Shown: in pieces, positions 1 to 9,200 of the stretch
Layout: each line of letters opens with the position of its first letter
How positions within the stretch are numbered: the stretch's first letter is position 1
The notes under the pieces: generated by a model
Told to the model about the DNA's origin: nothing
The model's input: the letters and a program-made list of their open reading frames with translations, nothing else
The model's database searches: none
Source of the DNA: Mycolicibacterium canariasense
GTDB taxonomy: Bacteria > Actinomycetota > Actinomycetes > Mycobacteriales > Mycobacteriaceae
Reading direction: 5' to 3'
Assembly: GCF_002101555.1 (NCBI RefSeq)
Contig: NZ_LQOL01000058.1
Span: 1-64,000 of the forward strand
DNA: 64,000 bases
Translations under genes and position numbers: made by a program

Positions 1-24
1 CTCATTTTCGAGAGACCTCGACCT

Positions 25-891
25 CTATCCCGGCAACGACGCGCCAACCACCTCTACACCCTCATCTGTGAAGAGCCTCTTTGCGCCCGACCTGATTGCG
101 GCGTAGTGGAGCCAGAAGTCGTCGGCGCGAGGGCATACAGTGGTGAATTCGTCGCCACGGACTCTGAGCGTGTGGAGCACTTCCGGCGCGTATGCCACAC
201 CGGAGGTACCCGTTGCGAATACGGTGTCCGCGGGTTCGGTTGTGGAGCACATCGGCCAGTCGCGATACGGCCCCTCCGTGCGAATTCGTGCGCGGAAAGC
301 CGTCACTTGTTTCGAGCTGTGCGCGGCGAGAAGCTCGCTGAGCCAATTCACCGGGTAATAGACGTCGTCGTCAGCGGTGACCAGGGTGCGGTCGGGCTCG
401 TCCGGCAGGATCTCATTGACATAGGGGAAGTACTTCTTGTGCGGCCCGTAGTCGGCGCATCTGCGGACTTCCAACCCGCGTGCCTGTAGGCGCTTCAGCG
501 CCGGCGGCAGATCGGCAATAGCCGCGGCCTCATCCAGCCACAGGATCAACCGGCGGGGTTTGACGGTACCGGCACCGATGGTCTCGATTGTCTGCCATAC
601 GGTGGCAATTCGTTTGCCGTAGCTCGTCAACGACACGTTGACGTCAGCATCCCCCAGGATGCTTGCGGTGGACGTGCGGTTCGTGCGGCGTAGTTGCGCC
701 GCCTGACGAGCATATTCGGCGACTGCAGCACACCACGCAATCGGCGTAGTCGGGAAGGTACCTGTGTTTCGGGTAGCTCGCTTCGGCCGCGCCGGAACGG
801 GTTCGAGTCCCGTCACCGGGGGTGTGACGGCCACCGCTGTCCTCGCATGCCCCGATGAACGTAGCCCGCTCGCCAGCCCCCACATAGCCAT
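25..891 (-). CDS. Glycosyltransferase-like protein, truncated and probably decaying copy
   Basis: The 288-residue frame contains a GT-A-like core with the metal-binding run VTADDDVYYP, so it probably transfers a sugar onto a cell-surface glycan. It is a clear paralogue of the 11646-12470 gene: both share SLTS, TIETIGAGTVKPRRLILWLD, YGPH, FRARIR and PRADDFWLHYA. The similarity begins at an RNTG motif (residue 41). The paralogue has ATG just before RNTG, whereas this copy has ACC, so the first 40 residues are extra and may not be real coding sequence. The C-terminus stops about 35 residues short of the paralogue, and a +1 frame past the stop continues with an RGL motif as the paralogue does. 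Loss of start and tail suggests a pseudogene; substrate unknown. Confidence 0.6.
   Translation of the reverse strand: MAMWGLASGLRSSGHARTAVAVTPPVTGLEPVPARPKRATRNTGTFPTTPIAWCAAVAEYARQAAQLRRTNRTSTASILGDADVNVSLTSYGKRIATVWQTIETIGAGTVKPRRLILWLDEAAAIADLPPALKRLQARGLEVRRCADYGPHKKYFPYVNEILPDEPDRTLVTADDDVYYPVNWLSELLAAHSSKQVTAFRARIRTEGPYRDWPMCSTTEPADTVFATGTSGVAYAPEVLHTLRVRGDEFTTVCPRADDFWLHYAAIRSGAKRLFTDEGVEVVGASLPG
797..813 (+). other. tRNA T-arm-like sequence (possible 3' tRNA remnant)
   Basis: ACGGG, loop TTCGAGT, then CCCGT form a perfect 5-bp T-stem with a consensus T-loop. No matching acceptor, D or anticodon arm is seen upstream, so it is not a complete tRNA. It lies upstream of the conserved part of the adjacent glycosyltransferase copy. 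It may be a scar of integration at a tRNA 3' end, or chance. Confidence 0.3.
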
Positions 892-1365
892 GCGCCGGAC
901 CTTAACAATCTAAAGTGCCTGGTACCAGGCACTTTTGCAGACTCGACGGGGAGCGCCGAACACCGCGCACCCATGAGAATTTGCTGTTCCGCCGATTAGC
1001 TTCGGATATACGCGCCGTGCGGCTTCCCAGTGGTCCACCTCACATTTGCCCCGGTGTGTGCGCGCAAGCCAAAGAATTTCGTGTTAACACCCCGAGGCCG
1101 CATCGCCGGACCCGCCGACTCATCGCGCGCATGTCACCGCCGGTTCATCGGCCCGTCGGACCGTGTTCGCAGTGTGCACGACGTTGCGTGCGGGTGTCCG
1201 CCCGTAGCGAGAGCGGTGGTGATGAGGTGTGGTGTACTTAGCTGCGACCGAGCAAGGAGAAGTATTGGCGGGCAGACTCGATCCGGCCTCGATCGCGCTT
1301 CGCGACAATCGGCCGATGGCCCCCGTGCGGTCGCAACATACTGCGAGAGCCTGGAGTTCAGCTAG
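892..1365. other. Intergenic region without a supported gene
   Basis: This 474-bp gap separates a leftward glycosyltransferase copy from the rightward UDP-glucose dehydrogenase. Apart from the perfect palindrome at 912-935, no convincing coding frame, RNA gene or repeat is seen. Composition is less GC-rich than the flanking genes in its first 200 bp, which fits old inserted or decayed DNA. The promoter of the glycan genes downstream must lie in its right part, but I cannot place it with confidence. Confidence 0.5.
912..935. repeat. 24-bp perfect palindrome
   Basis: The left arm AAAGTGCCTGGT is followed directly by its exact reverse complement ACCAGGCACTTT, with one further T after it. It lies 21 bp upstream of the leftward start at 891. 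It could be an operator, a REP-type element recognised by a transposase-like protein, or a hairpin terminator; sequence alone does not decide. Confidence 0.75.
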
Positions 1366-2688
1366 ATGAGAATGAGCGTCATTGGAACGGGCTACCTGGG
1401 TGCCGTCCACGCCGCCTGCATGGCGCATATCGGGCACGAGGTCGTCGCGTATGACACCGACGCGGCCAAGATCGCCGCGCTGGCAACCGGCACCTCCCCG
1501 TTCTACGAACCGGGATTCGACGAACTGCTCACCGAGGTGCTCGGCACCGGCCGGTTGCGGTTCACCCAGTCCGTGCAGGAGGCCGTCTCCGGAGCCTCCG
1601 TGCACTTCGTCTGTGTCGGGACGCCACAGTCCTCGGGTTCGGACGCGGCCAACGTCGCCTACGTCGACAGCGCGTTCCGGTCGGTTGCCGTCAACGCCGA
1701 TGTCGACGGATTGATCGTCGGCAAGTCCACCGTCCCGGTGGGCACGGCGCAGCGCCTCGCCGCCGAGGTGGCCGCGACGTCGTCGCCGCACCGCCTGGAG
1801 GTGGCGTGGAATCCCGAATTCCTTCGAGAGGGCAAGGCGATCGAGGACACGCTGCAGCCGGACCGCCTGGTTTTCGGAGTCACGTCCGAGTATGCCGAGA
1901 AGACGTTGCAAGAGGTGTACGGCAGTCTGCTGGATGCCGGGACGCCGCATCTGACGGCTGACCTCGCGACCTCGGAACTGGTCAAGGTCGCGGCCAACGC
2001 CTTTCTGGCCACCAAGATCTCGTTCATCAACGCGATGGCCGAGGTGTGCGAGATCGTCGACGCCGATGTGGTGACGCTCAGCCGCGCGCTGGGCTACGAC
2101 GACCGGATCGGTAAGCGATTCCTCAACGCCGGCTTGGGTTTCGGCGGCGGGTGTCTGCCCAAGGACATCCGCGCCTTCAGCGCCAGGGCCGGTGAACTCG
2201 GTGCCGCCGACGCACTGCGATTCCTGCATGAGGTCGACAAGATCAACCTGCGCCGGCGCGAGAAGGCCGTCTCGGTGGCGCGCGCCGTCGTCGGTGGAGA
2301 ATTCCTGGGCAAGAGCATCGCCGTCCTGGGTGCGGCGTTCAAGCCCAACAGCGACGACGTCCGCGATTCGCCGGCGTTGAACGTGGCCGCCGCCATGCAT
2401 CTGAAGGGCGCGGACGTGCGCGTGCACGACCCGAAGGCGATCGACAACGCGAAAGCCCGGTTCCCCACGCTCGGATACTTCGCCAGTGTCGAGGATGCCT
2501 GCCGCAACGCGGATCTGATCGTGCTGGCCACCGAATGGGACGAGTACTGCAACATCGACCCGGTGGCGTTCCGGTCGGTGGTGAAACAGCCGCGCCTGCT
2601 CGACACCCGCAACGCGATCGACCGGGAGTACTGGTCCGGCGCCGGATGGCAGGTGTACAGCCTCGGCCGGGGCGGACTGAACGTCTGA
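1366..2688 (+). CDS. UDP-glucose 6-dehydrogenase
   Basis: Oxidises UDP-glucose to UDP-glucuronate with two NAD+, supplying a precursor for surface polysaccharides. The 440 residues have the family layout: N-terminal Rossmann fold with GTGYLG at residues 7-12, the STVPVGTA segment, NPEFLREG, and the catalytic cysteine C263 in GFGGGCLPKD. The C-terminal NAD-binding half carries GAAFKPNSDDVRDSP. Length is normal for the family. The following GT2 gene overlaps its stop as TGATG, so the two are one transcriptional unit and probably one glycan pathway. Confidence 0.93.
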   Translation: MRMSVIGTGYLGAVHAACMAHIGHEVVAYDTDAAKIAALATGTSPFYEPGFDELLTEVLGTGRLRFTQSVQEAVSGASVHFVCVGTPQSSGSDAANVAYVDSAFRSVAVNADVDGLIVGKSTVPVGTAQRLAAEVAATSSPHRLEVAWNPEFLREGKAIEDTLQPDRLVFGVTSEYAEKTLQEVYGSLLDAGTPHLTADLATSELVKVAANAFLATKISFINAMAEVCEIVDADVVTLSRALGYDDRIGKRFLNAGLGFGGGCLPKDIRAFSARAGELGAADALRFLHEVDKINLRRREKAVSVARAVVGGEFLGKSIAVLGAAFKPNSDDVRDSPALNVAAAMHLKGADVRVHDPKAIDNAKARFPTLGYFASVEDACRNADLIVLATEWDEYCNIDPVAFRSVVKQPRLLDTRNAIDREYWSGAGWQVYSLGRGGLNV

Positions 2689-3617
2689 TGACCAAGCAGA
2701 CCATCGAGGTCATCATCCCGGTCCGCAACATGGCCGACCATCTGCCGAAACTGCTGACGCCGGTGCTCGACCAGCTGGCCGAGGGAGACCGGGTGACCGT
2801 CGTCAACGACGCGTCCACCGACGAAACCGAAGCGGTGGCACGGTCCTTGGGTGCCAACGTGGTGACGGTGACCGACAGCCGGGGCCCGTACTACGCCCGG
2901 CAGGTCGCGGCGAGCAAGTCCACGGCGGACATCCTGCTGTTCACCGACGGGCGGTGCCGGCCGCTGCCGGGACTGATCGAGGCGCACCGGGCCCTGCAAC
3001 AGAAACCGGGAGTCGCGCTGTCCTGCACCAACGTCCGCACGGTCTCCGGGGCGACGCTGGCGGCCAGGATGGCGGCCGCGATGCAGCCCTTCATGCTGCC
3101 GCGCGGGGGCGGGGCGATGAAGGCCACCATCGGGATGGTTCCGCCCAAACCGGATTACTATCCCACCGCCAACCTCGGCATCGACCGGATCGCCTTCGCC
3201 AAGGTGGGTGGTTTCCGGTCGATGCGCGGCGGGGGAGACCTCGACATCTGCTGGCGCATCCAGGAACAGGCGCTGGGTACGATCGCCACCGACACCCGGG
3301 TCCTGATGGAGTGGGAGCCGCGCACCTCGATGCGGGATCTGGCCAGCCAGTGGAAGCGCTACGGGCACAGCAACGCCTACATCCGGTGGGCCAGCCGCAA
3401 CGACGCGGGCGCGGGCGGGCACGCCGCGCCGCGGCATTCACCGGTGCAGGCCTGGGCGACGTTGCGTACCGAGTTGCGCCGCCCGCCCGCCGAGTTGGCG
3501 GCCAACGCGCTCGTCGGTCTGGCCTTCCAGTACGGCTACCTGACCGCGACGCTGAAACGTTCGGAATTCGAGATGCCGGCACGCTTCGAGATCGCGCCCG
3601 ACCTGGATTCGGTGTAG
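2688..3617 (+). CDS. Family 2 glycosyltransferase
   Basis: This 309-residue protein has a GT-A fold: IEVIIPVRN near the N-terminus, VVNDAS with D41, and LLFTDGRC with D87 as the DxD-like nucleotide-sugar site. A GGGDLD acceptor-side motif follows. It has no clear transmembrane segment, so it probably acts at the inner face of the membrane. I start it at the ATG overlapping the dehydrogenase stop; a longer in-frame start would lie inside that gene. Coupling to UDP-glucose dehydrogenase suggests a UDP-glucuronate-type donor, which is inference. Confidence 0.85.
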   Translation: MTKQTIEVIIPVRNMADHLPKLLTPVLDQLAEGDRVTVVNDASTDETEAVARSLGANVVTVTDSRGPYYARQVAASKSTADILLFTDGRCRPLPGLIEAHRALQQKPGVALSCTNVRTVSGATLAARMAAAMQPFMLPRGGGAMKATIGMVPPKPDYYPTANLGIDRIAFAKVGGFRSMRGGGDLDICWRIQEQALGTIATDTRVLMEWEPRTSMRDLASQWKRYGHSNAYIRWASRNDAGAGGHAAPRHSPVQAWATLRTELRRPPAELAANALVGLAFQYGYLTATLKRSEFEMPARFEIAPDLDSV

Positions 3618-3632
3618 CCGAGCGGGTCATAC

Positions 3633-3697
3633 CGACGGCTCAGCCACCTCTGTTCGATCGACGGCTCAGCCACCTCTGTTCGATCGACGGCTCAGCC
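3633..3697. repeat. 26-bp tandem repeat, two full copies and a partial third
   Basis: Units 3633-3658 and 3659-3684 are identical. A third partial copy, 3685-3697, begins with the same 13 bases and runs into the end of the leftward permease gene. The third copy also forms a GACGGC-TCA-GCCGTC hairpin over the stop codon. The array looks like duplication of the gene's 3' end into the gap between two convergent genes, where it may help termination. Confidence 0.85.
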
Positions 3698-4486
3698 GTC
3701 CTGTTTGCCGCCTTCGACCGCCGCCCGGTATCCGCGCACGGCCACCGGGACGAACAACGCCGCGATCACCACCGCCCACAGCAGCGTCAGCAGGATCGGC
3801 TGCCACAGCCCGCCGCCCGAGGACAGCGCACGCATGGCCGCCGCCGGCGGCGCGACCGGTTGGTACTCGGCCAGCGGGCGCAGCACCGCCGGCAGCCGGT
3901 CCAGCGGGATGAGCGTCGCGAATGCCAGCCCCATGCACGCGGTCTGGGTCCAGGTCAGGATGATCCGCCCCTGCGGACGCAGCGCAAGCGTGATCACCAC
4001 CGTCGCGAAGACCACGACCACGACCACCGGCATCAGCAGGTAACCCAGCAGCTCGATCCAGCCTCCGCCGAAGCGGAACCCCATCACGTAGCCGGTGGCC
4101 ACCACGACTGCCGACCCGGCGAAGGTGCGCACCGCCTCGGCCAGCAGCGCGCCGGTCAACGGCGCCGTCCGGTGCACCGGCATCAGCCACAGCCGGGTCA
4201 GCAGACCGCTGTCCCGGTCGTACGGCACCGCCAGGCCCGCCCCGACGGCGCCCGACATGGCGCCGGCCAGCGTGCACACCGGGATCAGCAGATCCAGTCC
4301 GCTGTTGCCGGTCAGCCGGACCATCGACTTGCCCACCAGCGCGCCGTAGATGATCAGCAGCAGCGTCGGGAACAGCAGCGCCTGCAGCGGCACCATCGGA
4401 TAGCGGCGCCATTGCACGAACAGCCGGCCCGCGAAGATCCAACTCTCCGCCAGCAGCGAATGCCGATGTGCTGAACTCGTGGTCAC
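3692..4486 (-). CDS. ABC-2 type transporter permease, drrC-like
   Basis: Membrane subunit of about 264 residues with the ABC-2 architecture: a cytoplasmic N-terminus, then six hydrophobic segments, including FPTLLLIIYGALVG and a long aliphatic segment LMPVVVVVVFATVVI. The start is a GTG sharing GTGA with the preceding permease stop, so an upstream extension is not needed. It is the last gene of a three-gene leftward operon with an ATPase and a sister permease. By analogy with mycobacterial drrABC and drug-export systems it exports a lipid, glycan precursor or drug; the substrate is unknown. Confidence 0.85.
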   Translation of the reverse strand: MTTSSAHRHSLLAESWIFAGRLFVQWRRYPMVPLQALLFPTLLLIIYGALVGKSMVRLTGNSGLDLLIPVCTLAGAMSGAVGAGLAVPYDRDSGLLTRLWLMPVHRTAPLTGALLAEAVRTFAGSAVVVATGYVMGFRFGGGWIELLGYLLMPVVVVVVFATVVITLALRPQGRIILTWTQTACMGLAFATLIPLDRLPAVLRPLAEYQPVAPPAAAMRALSSGGGLWQPILLTLLWAVVIAALFVPVAVRGYRAAVEGGKQDG

Positions 4487-5220
4487 GACGTGCGCCCCTG
4501 AAGTCGGATGGCGATCGGGCCGAACACGGCCAGCATGCCGATGCACCATGCCAGGCTGGTCGCCAGGTTGGCCGTCGTGACGTGGCCGCTGGTGAAGCCG
4601 CGCAGCGTCTCGGTGATCTGCGAGATCGGCTGGTAGCGCACGAAGCCCTGCAACCAGGACGGGAACGCCTCCACGGGGGCGAGGCCGGTGGACAGCATCA
4701 CCAGCAGCAGCTGCGGGATCAACAACAGCTGGCTGGCCACTTCGGTGCGGCCGGCCTTGGCTCCCGTCGCGTCGGCACCGAACGACAGCGCCAGCGTCAG
4801 CGTCAGCGCCAGCAGCACAAACGCTGCGGCATAACCGAATCCGGTGGTCAACCGGAAGCCGAACAGGTAGGCCGCCAGGAACGACGCCACCAACGCCAGC
4901 ACGCCGCGGATCAGGCAGTAGGCCATCCGGGCCATCAGCGGTGCGTAGGGCGAGATGGGCAGGGTGCGCATGCGCGCGCTCAGCCCGCTGGCCTTCTCCC
5001 AGGCCGCGCGGTCGGTGGTGGTGAGCGCGCCGAACAGCATGGCCTGCACCACCACCGCGGGCAGGATGTACTGGGCGTAGCTCATCTGACCGGTCGGGAT
5101 GATGTCGCGCAGCAGGAACGTCAGACCGATCAGTCCGGAAATCGGTACCAGTGCCGCGAAGGCGAGATCCATCCGACCCTTCTGCACGATGCGTGCGGTC
5201 AGCAGTGCGAACGGCGTCAC
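4483..5220 (-). CDS. ABC-2 type transporter permease, drrB-like
   Basis: The 245-residue membrane protein has about six hydrophobic helices and the conserved ABC-2 centre (PAVVVQAMLFGAL, then RMRTLPISPYAPL). It is the first permease after the ATPase. Both junctions in the operon are GTGA overlaps, which implies translational coupling and a fixed subunit ratio. The pair of unlike permeases plus one ATPase is the DrrABC arrangement. Location next to UDP-glucose dehydrogenase and a glycosyltransferase makes export of a glycoconjugate possible, but the operon is convergent with those genes. Confidence 0.85.
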   Translation of the reverse strand: MTPFALLTARIVQKGRMDLAFAALVPISGLIGLTFLLRDIIPTGQMSYAQYILPAVVVQAMLFGALTTTDRAAWEKASGLSARMRTLPISPYAPLMARMAYCLIRGVLALVASFLAAYLFGFRLTTGFGYAAAFVLLALTLTLALSFGADATGAKAGRTEVASQLLLIPQLLLVMLSTGLAPVEAFPSWLQGFVRYQPISQITETLRGFTSGHVTTANLATSLAWCIGMLAVFGPIAIRLQGRTS

Positions 5221-6149
5221 TTCGAGATGACCGGGGTGGTGAGGTGCAGGAACACCTCGTCGAGGGAGGGCCTGCGCAGCGAGATGTCCAGCAGTTCGAC
5301 ACCGAGCCCGTCCATCCGGCGGAACACCTCCGACAGCGTCGCCACGCCCTGCGGGGCGGGCACCGACACGGTGCTGGTGTCGGCGTCCACCTCCACCTCG
5401 TGGAAATCGGCGAGGGCCGCGGCGATCCGCGGCAGATCGTCGGAGTTGAGCGCGGTCATCTCGCAGTAGCTGGAACCGGTCTGGCGTTTGAGTTCGTCGG
5501 CGGTGCCCTTCGCCACGATCTGGCCGTGGTTCAGGATCACGATGAAGTCGCTGAGGATATCGGCTTCCTCGAGGTACTGGGTGGTCAGCAGGACGGTGAT
5601 GTCCTGAGCCGCCATCGAGGACACCAGATTCCAGACGTCACGCCGGCTGCGCGGATCCAGCCCGGTGGTCGGCTCGTCCAGGAACAGCACCTTGGGCATC
5701 ACCACCAGGGAGACGGCGATGTCGATGCGCCGCCGCATGCCGCCGGAGTAGCCACTGACCTGTCGGTCGGCCGCGTGGCCCATGTCGAATTGGGTGATGA
5801 GCTCCTCGGCCCTGGCGCGGGCCTCGGCGCGCCGCAACCCGCGCAGCCGCCCGAACAACACCAGGTTCTCCCGGCCGGTCAGCCGCGGATCCAGGGCGGC
5901 GTCCTGACCGGTGACACCGATGCTGCGGCGCACCATGGCCGGTTCGGTGGCCACGTCGTAGCCCGCGACGATGGCCTGACCGGAGGTCGGCTTCAGCAGT
6001 GTGGAGAGGATTTTGACCGTCGTCGTCTTCCCGGCGCCGTTGTGCCCCAGCAACGCGCACACGGACCCGGTGGGAACGGAAAAGCTCACGTCGCGCAGGG
6101 CGGGGACGTTGCCGCCGAATGTCTTGGCGACATTATTGAGCTCGATCAC
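5217..6149 (-). CDS. ABC transporter ATP-binding protein, drrA-like
   Basis: This is the ATPase of the exporter. From the GTG at 6149 the protein is 310 residues. Walker A is GHNGAGKTT at residues 35-43, the signature is YSGGMRRR, and Walker B is VLFLDEPTTGLD, followed by a switch histidine-type region and the C-terminal extension ending in LDEVFLHLT that is typical of DrrA proteins. The frame is open further upstream, but no homology is expected there. A TATCGT -10 lies 8 nt before the GTG, which supports a leaderless start at this codon. Confidence 0.88.
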   Translation of the reverse strand: MIELNNVAKTFGGNVPALRDVSFSVPTGSVCALLGHNGAGKTTTVKILSTLLKPTSGQAIVAGYDVATEPAMVRRSIGVTGQDAALDPRLTGRENLVLFGRLRGLRRAEARARAEELITQFDMGHAADRQVSGYSGGMRRRIDIAVSLVVMPKVLFLDEPTTGLDPRSRRDVWNLVSSMAAQDITVLLTTQYLEEADILSDFIVILNHGQIVAKGTADELKRQTGSSYCEMTALNSDDLPRIAAALADFHEVEVDADTSTVSVPAPQGVATLSEVFRRMDGLGVELLDISLRRPSLDEVFLHLTTPVISK

Positions 6150-6157
6150 GGAGTCAT

Positions 6158-6163
6158 ACGATA
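6158..6163 (-). promoter_or_regulatory. Candidate -10 element for the drr-like operon
   Basis: TATCGT on the minus strand fits the mycobacterial TANNNT -10. It ends 8 nt before the GTG at 6149, so transcription would begin at or next to the start codon (leaderless). No good -35 is seen, which is common in mycobacteria. Confidence 0.4.
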
Positions 6164-6283
6164 CAGCCGTTGCCGGGTATGTGAGACCTACGGTCGCAGG
6201 GTCACACCGGGCCCGCCGCCGGGCTCCACGCCGGGTGAGCAGACACGTCGCGCGACACGCCGAGAACTGTCGGTGGGCACCCA

Positions 6284-6289
6284 TAGACT
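6284..6289 (+). promoter_or_regulatory. Candidate -10 element for dnaE1
   Basis: TAGACT on the plus strand lies 9 nt before the dnaE1 ATG, so the mRNA would have almost no leader. No ribosome binding site is visible before the ATG, which agrees with near-leaderless translation. Confidence 0.4.
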
Positions 6290-6298
6290 GGCGTTCCT

Positions 6299-9200
6299 AT
6301 GAGCTCTCACCGGTCCTTCGTGCACTTACACAACCACACCGAATACTCCATGCTCGATGGTGCGGCGAAGGTCAAGCCGATGATCGCCGAGGCGCAGCGC
6401 CTGGAGATGCCCGCGATCGGGATGACCGACCACGGAAACATGTTCGGCGCCAGTGAGTTCTACAACAAGGCGACCGAGGCGGGCATCAAGCCGATCATCG
6501 GCATCGAGGCCTATATAGCGCCGGCGTCGCGCTTCGACACCAAGCGCGTCACATGGGGTGATCCCAGTCAGAAGGGCGACGACGTCTCGGGTAGCGGTTC
6601 GTACACCCACATGACGATGGTCGCCGAGAACGCGACCGGGCTGCGCAACCTGTTCAAGCTGTCCTCGCTGGCCTCCTTCGAGGGGCAGCTGGGCAAGTGG
6701 TCGCGAATGGACGCCGAGATCATCGCCGAACACGCCGCGGGCATCATCGCCACCACCGGCTGCCCGTCCGGTGAGGTGCAGACCCGGTTGCGGCTGGGTC
6801 ACGAGAAAGAGGCGATCGAGGCCGCGGCGAAGTGGCAGGACATCTTCGGCAAGGAGAACTTCTTCCTGGAGCTGATGGACCACGGCATCGACATCGAGCG
6901 CCGGGTCCGCGAGGGACTGCTCGAGGTCGGGCGCAAGCTGGGCATCCCGCCGTTGGCCACCAACGACTGCCACTACGTCACCCGCGAGGCCTCGCACAAC
7001 CACGAGGCGCTGCTGTGTATCCAGACCGGCAAGACCCTCTCGGATCCGGCCCGGTTCAAGTTCGACGGTGACGGCTACTACCTCAAGTCCGCCGAGGACA
7101 TGCGGGCGCTGTGGGATCCGCAGGTTCCCGGGGCATGCGATTCCACCCTGCTGATCGCCGAGCGGGTGCAGTCCTACGCCGACGTGTGGGCCCCGCGCGA
7201 CCGGATGCCCGTCTTCCCCGTCCCCGACGGGCACGATCAGGCCAGCTGGCTGCGCCACGAGGTGCACGCCGGCCTGAACCGGCGTTTCCCGGACGGCGTG
7301 CCGCAGGAATACCTCGACCGCGCCGACTACGAGATCAAGGTCATCTGCGACAAGGGTTTCCCGTCCTACTTCTTGATCGTGGCGGACCTGATCACCTACG
7401 CGCAGTCGGTCAACATCCGGGTGGGCCCCGGCCGTGGTTCGGCGGCCGGCTCGCTGGTGGCCTACGCCATGGGCATCACCAACATCGACCCGATCCCACA
7501 CGGCCTGCTGTTCGAGCGGTTCCTCAACCCGGAGCGCCCGTCGGCTCCCGATATCGACATCGACTTCGACGACCGTCGCCGCGGCGAGATGGTGCGCTAC
7601 GCCTCGGAGAAGTGGGGCAGCGACCGGGTGGCCCAGGTCATCACCTTCGGCACCATCAAAACCAAAGCGGCGCTGAAGGATTCGGCCCGCGTGCACTACG
7701 GCCAGCCCGGCTTCGCCATCGCCGACCGGATCACCAAGGCGCTGCCGCCGCCCATCATGGCCAAGGACATCCCGCTGTCCGGGATCACCGACCCCAACCA
7801 CGAGCGGTACAAGGAAGCCGCCGAGGTGCGCGGGCTGATCGACACCGACCCCGACGTGCGCACCATCTACGAGACCGCCCGCGGCCTGGAGGGCCTGGTC
7901 CGCAACGCCGGCGTGCACGCCTGCGCGGTCATCATGAGCTCCGAACCGCTCATCGACGCCATCCCGATGTGGCGGCGGGCGCAGGACGGCGCCATCATCA
8001 CCGGGTGGGACTACCCGTCGTGTGAGGCCATCGGCCTGCTCAAGATGGACTTCCTTGGCCTGCGCAACCTCACCGTCATCGGTGACGCGCTGGAGAACAT
8101 CAAGGCCAACCGCGGCATCGACCTGGACATGGATCACCTGCCGCTGGACGACCCGGCCACCTATGAGCTGCTGTCCCGCGGTGACACCCTGGGCGTGTTC
8201 CAGCTCGACGGCGGCCCCATGCGGGACCTGTTGCGCCGCATGCAACCCACCGGCTTCAACGACATCGTCGCCGTGCTGGCGCTGTACCGCCCCGGCCCGA
8301 TGGGCATGAACGCGCACAACGACTACGCCGACCGGAAGAACGGCCGGCAACCGATCAAGCCGATCCACCCCGAGCTGGAGGAACCGCTCAAGGACATCCT
8401 GGCCGAAACGTACGGCCTGATCGTCTACCAAGAGCAGATCATGTTCATCGCCCAGAAGGTCGCGTCGTACACCATGGGCAAGGCCGACGCGCTGCGCAAG
8501 GCCATGGGCAAGAAGAAGCTCGAGGTGCTCGAGGCCGAGTACAAGGGCTTCAAGGAGGGGATGACGGCCAACGGCTTCTCCGAGGCCGCGGTGAAGGCGT
8601 TGTGGGACACCATCCTTCCGTTCGCCGGGTACGCGTTCAACAAATCGCACGCCGCCGGCTACGGGCTGGTGTCGTTCTGGACGGCCTACCTCAAGGCCAA
8701 TTTCCCGGCCGAGTACATGGCCGGGTTGCTCACCTCGGTCGGTGACGACAAGGACAAGGCCGCGGTGTACCTGTCGGATTGCCGCCGGCTCGGGATCACC
8801 GTGCTGCCACCGGATGTCAACGAATCCGTGCACAACTTCGCCTCGGTCGGCAACGACATCCGGTACGGCCTCGGTGGTGTGCGCAACGTCGGCGCCAACG
8901 TGGTGCAGTCGATCATCGCCGGGCGCCGCGACAAGGGCAAGTACACCGATTTCTCCGATTACCTGAACAAGGTGGACATCACCGCCTGCAACAAGAAGGT
9001 GACGGAATCGTTGATCAAGGCCGGGGCCTTCGACTCCCTCGGCCATCCCCGCAAGGGCCTGTTCCTGGTGCACGCCGACGCCGTGGATTCGGTGCTCGGC
9101 ACCAAGAAGGCGGAGGCCATCGGTCAGTTCGACCTGTTCGGCGGGGGCGACGGTGATGCCGGCATCGAATCGGTTTTCACCATCCCGGTTCCCGACGGTG

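Noticed and set aside
735..823. Complete tRNA gene around the T-arm
   Set aside because: No 7-bp acceptor pair, D-arm or anticodon arm can be built; only the T-arm matches.
1120..2427. Long open frames on the minus strand of the UDP-glucose dehydrogenase and of dnaE1, bioB and other genes
   Set aside because: They are antisense shadows of GC-rich genes; compositions are Arg/Gly/Ala-heavy with no motifs, while the sense frames match known families.
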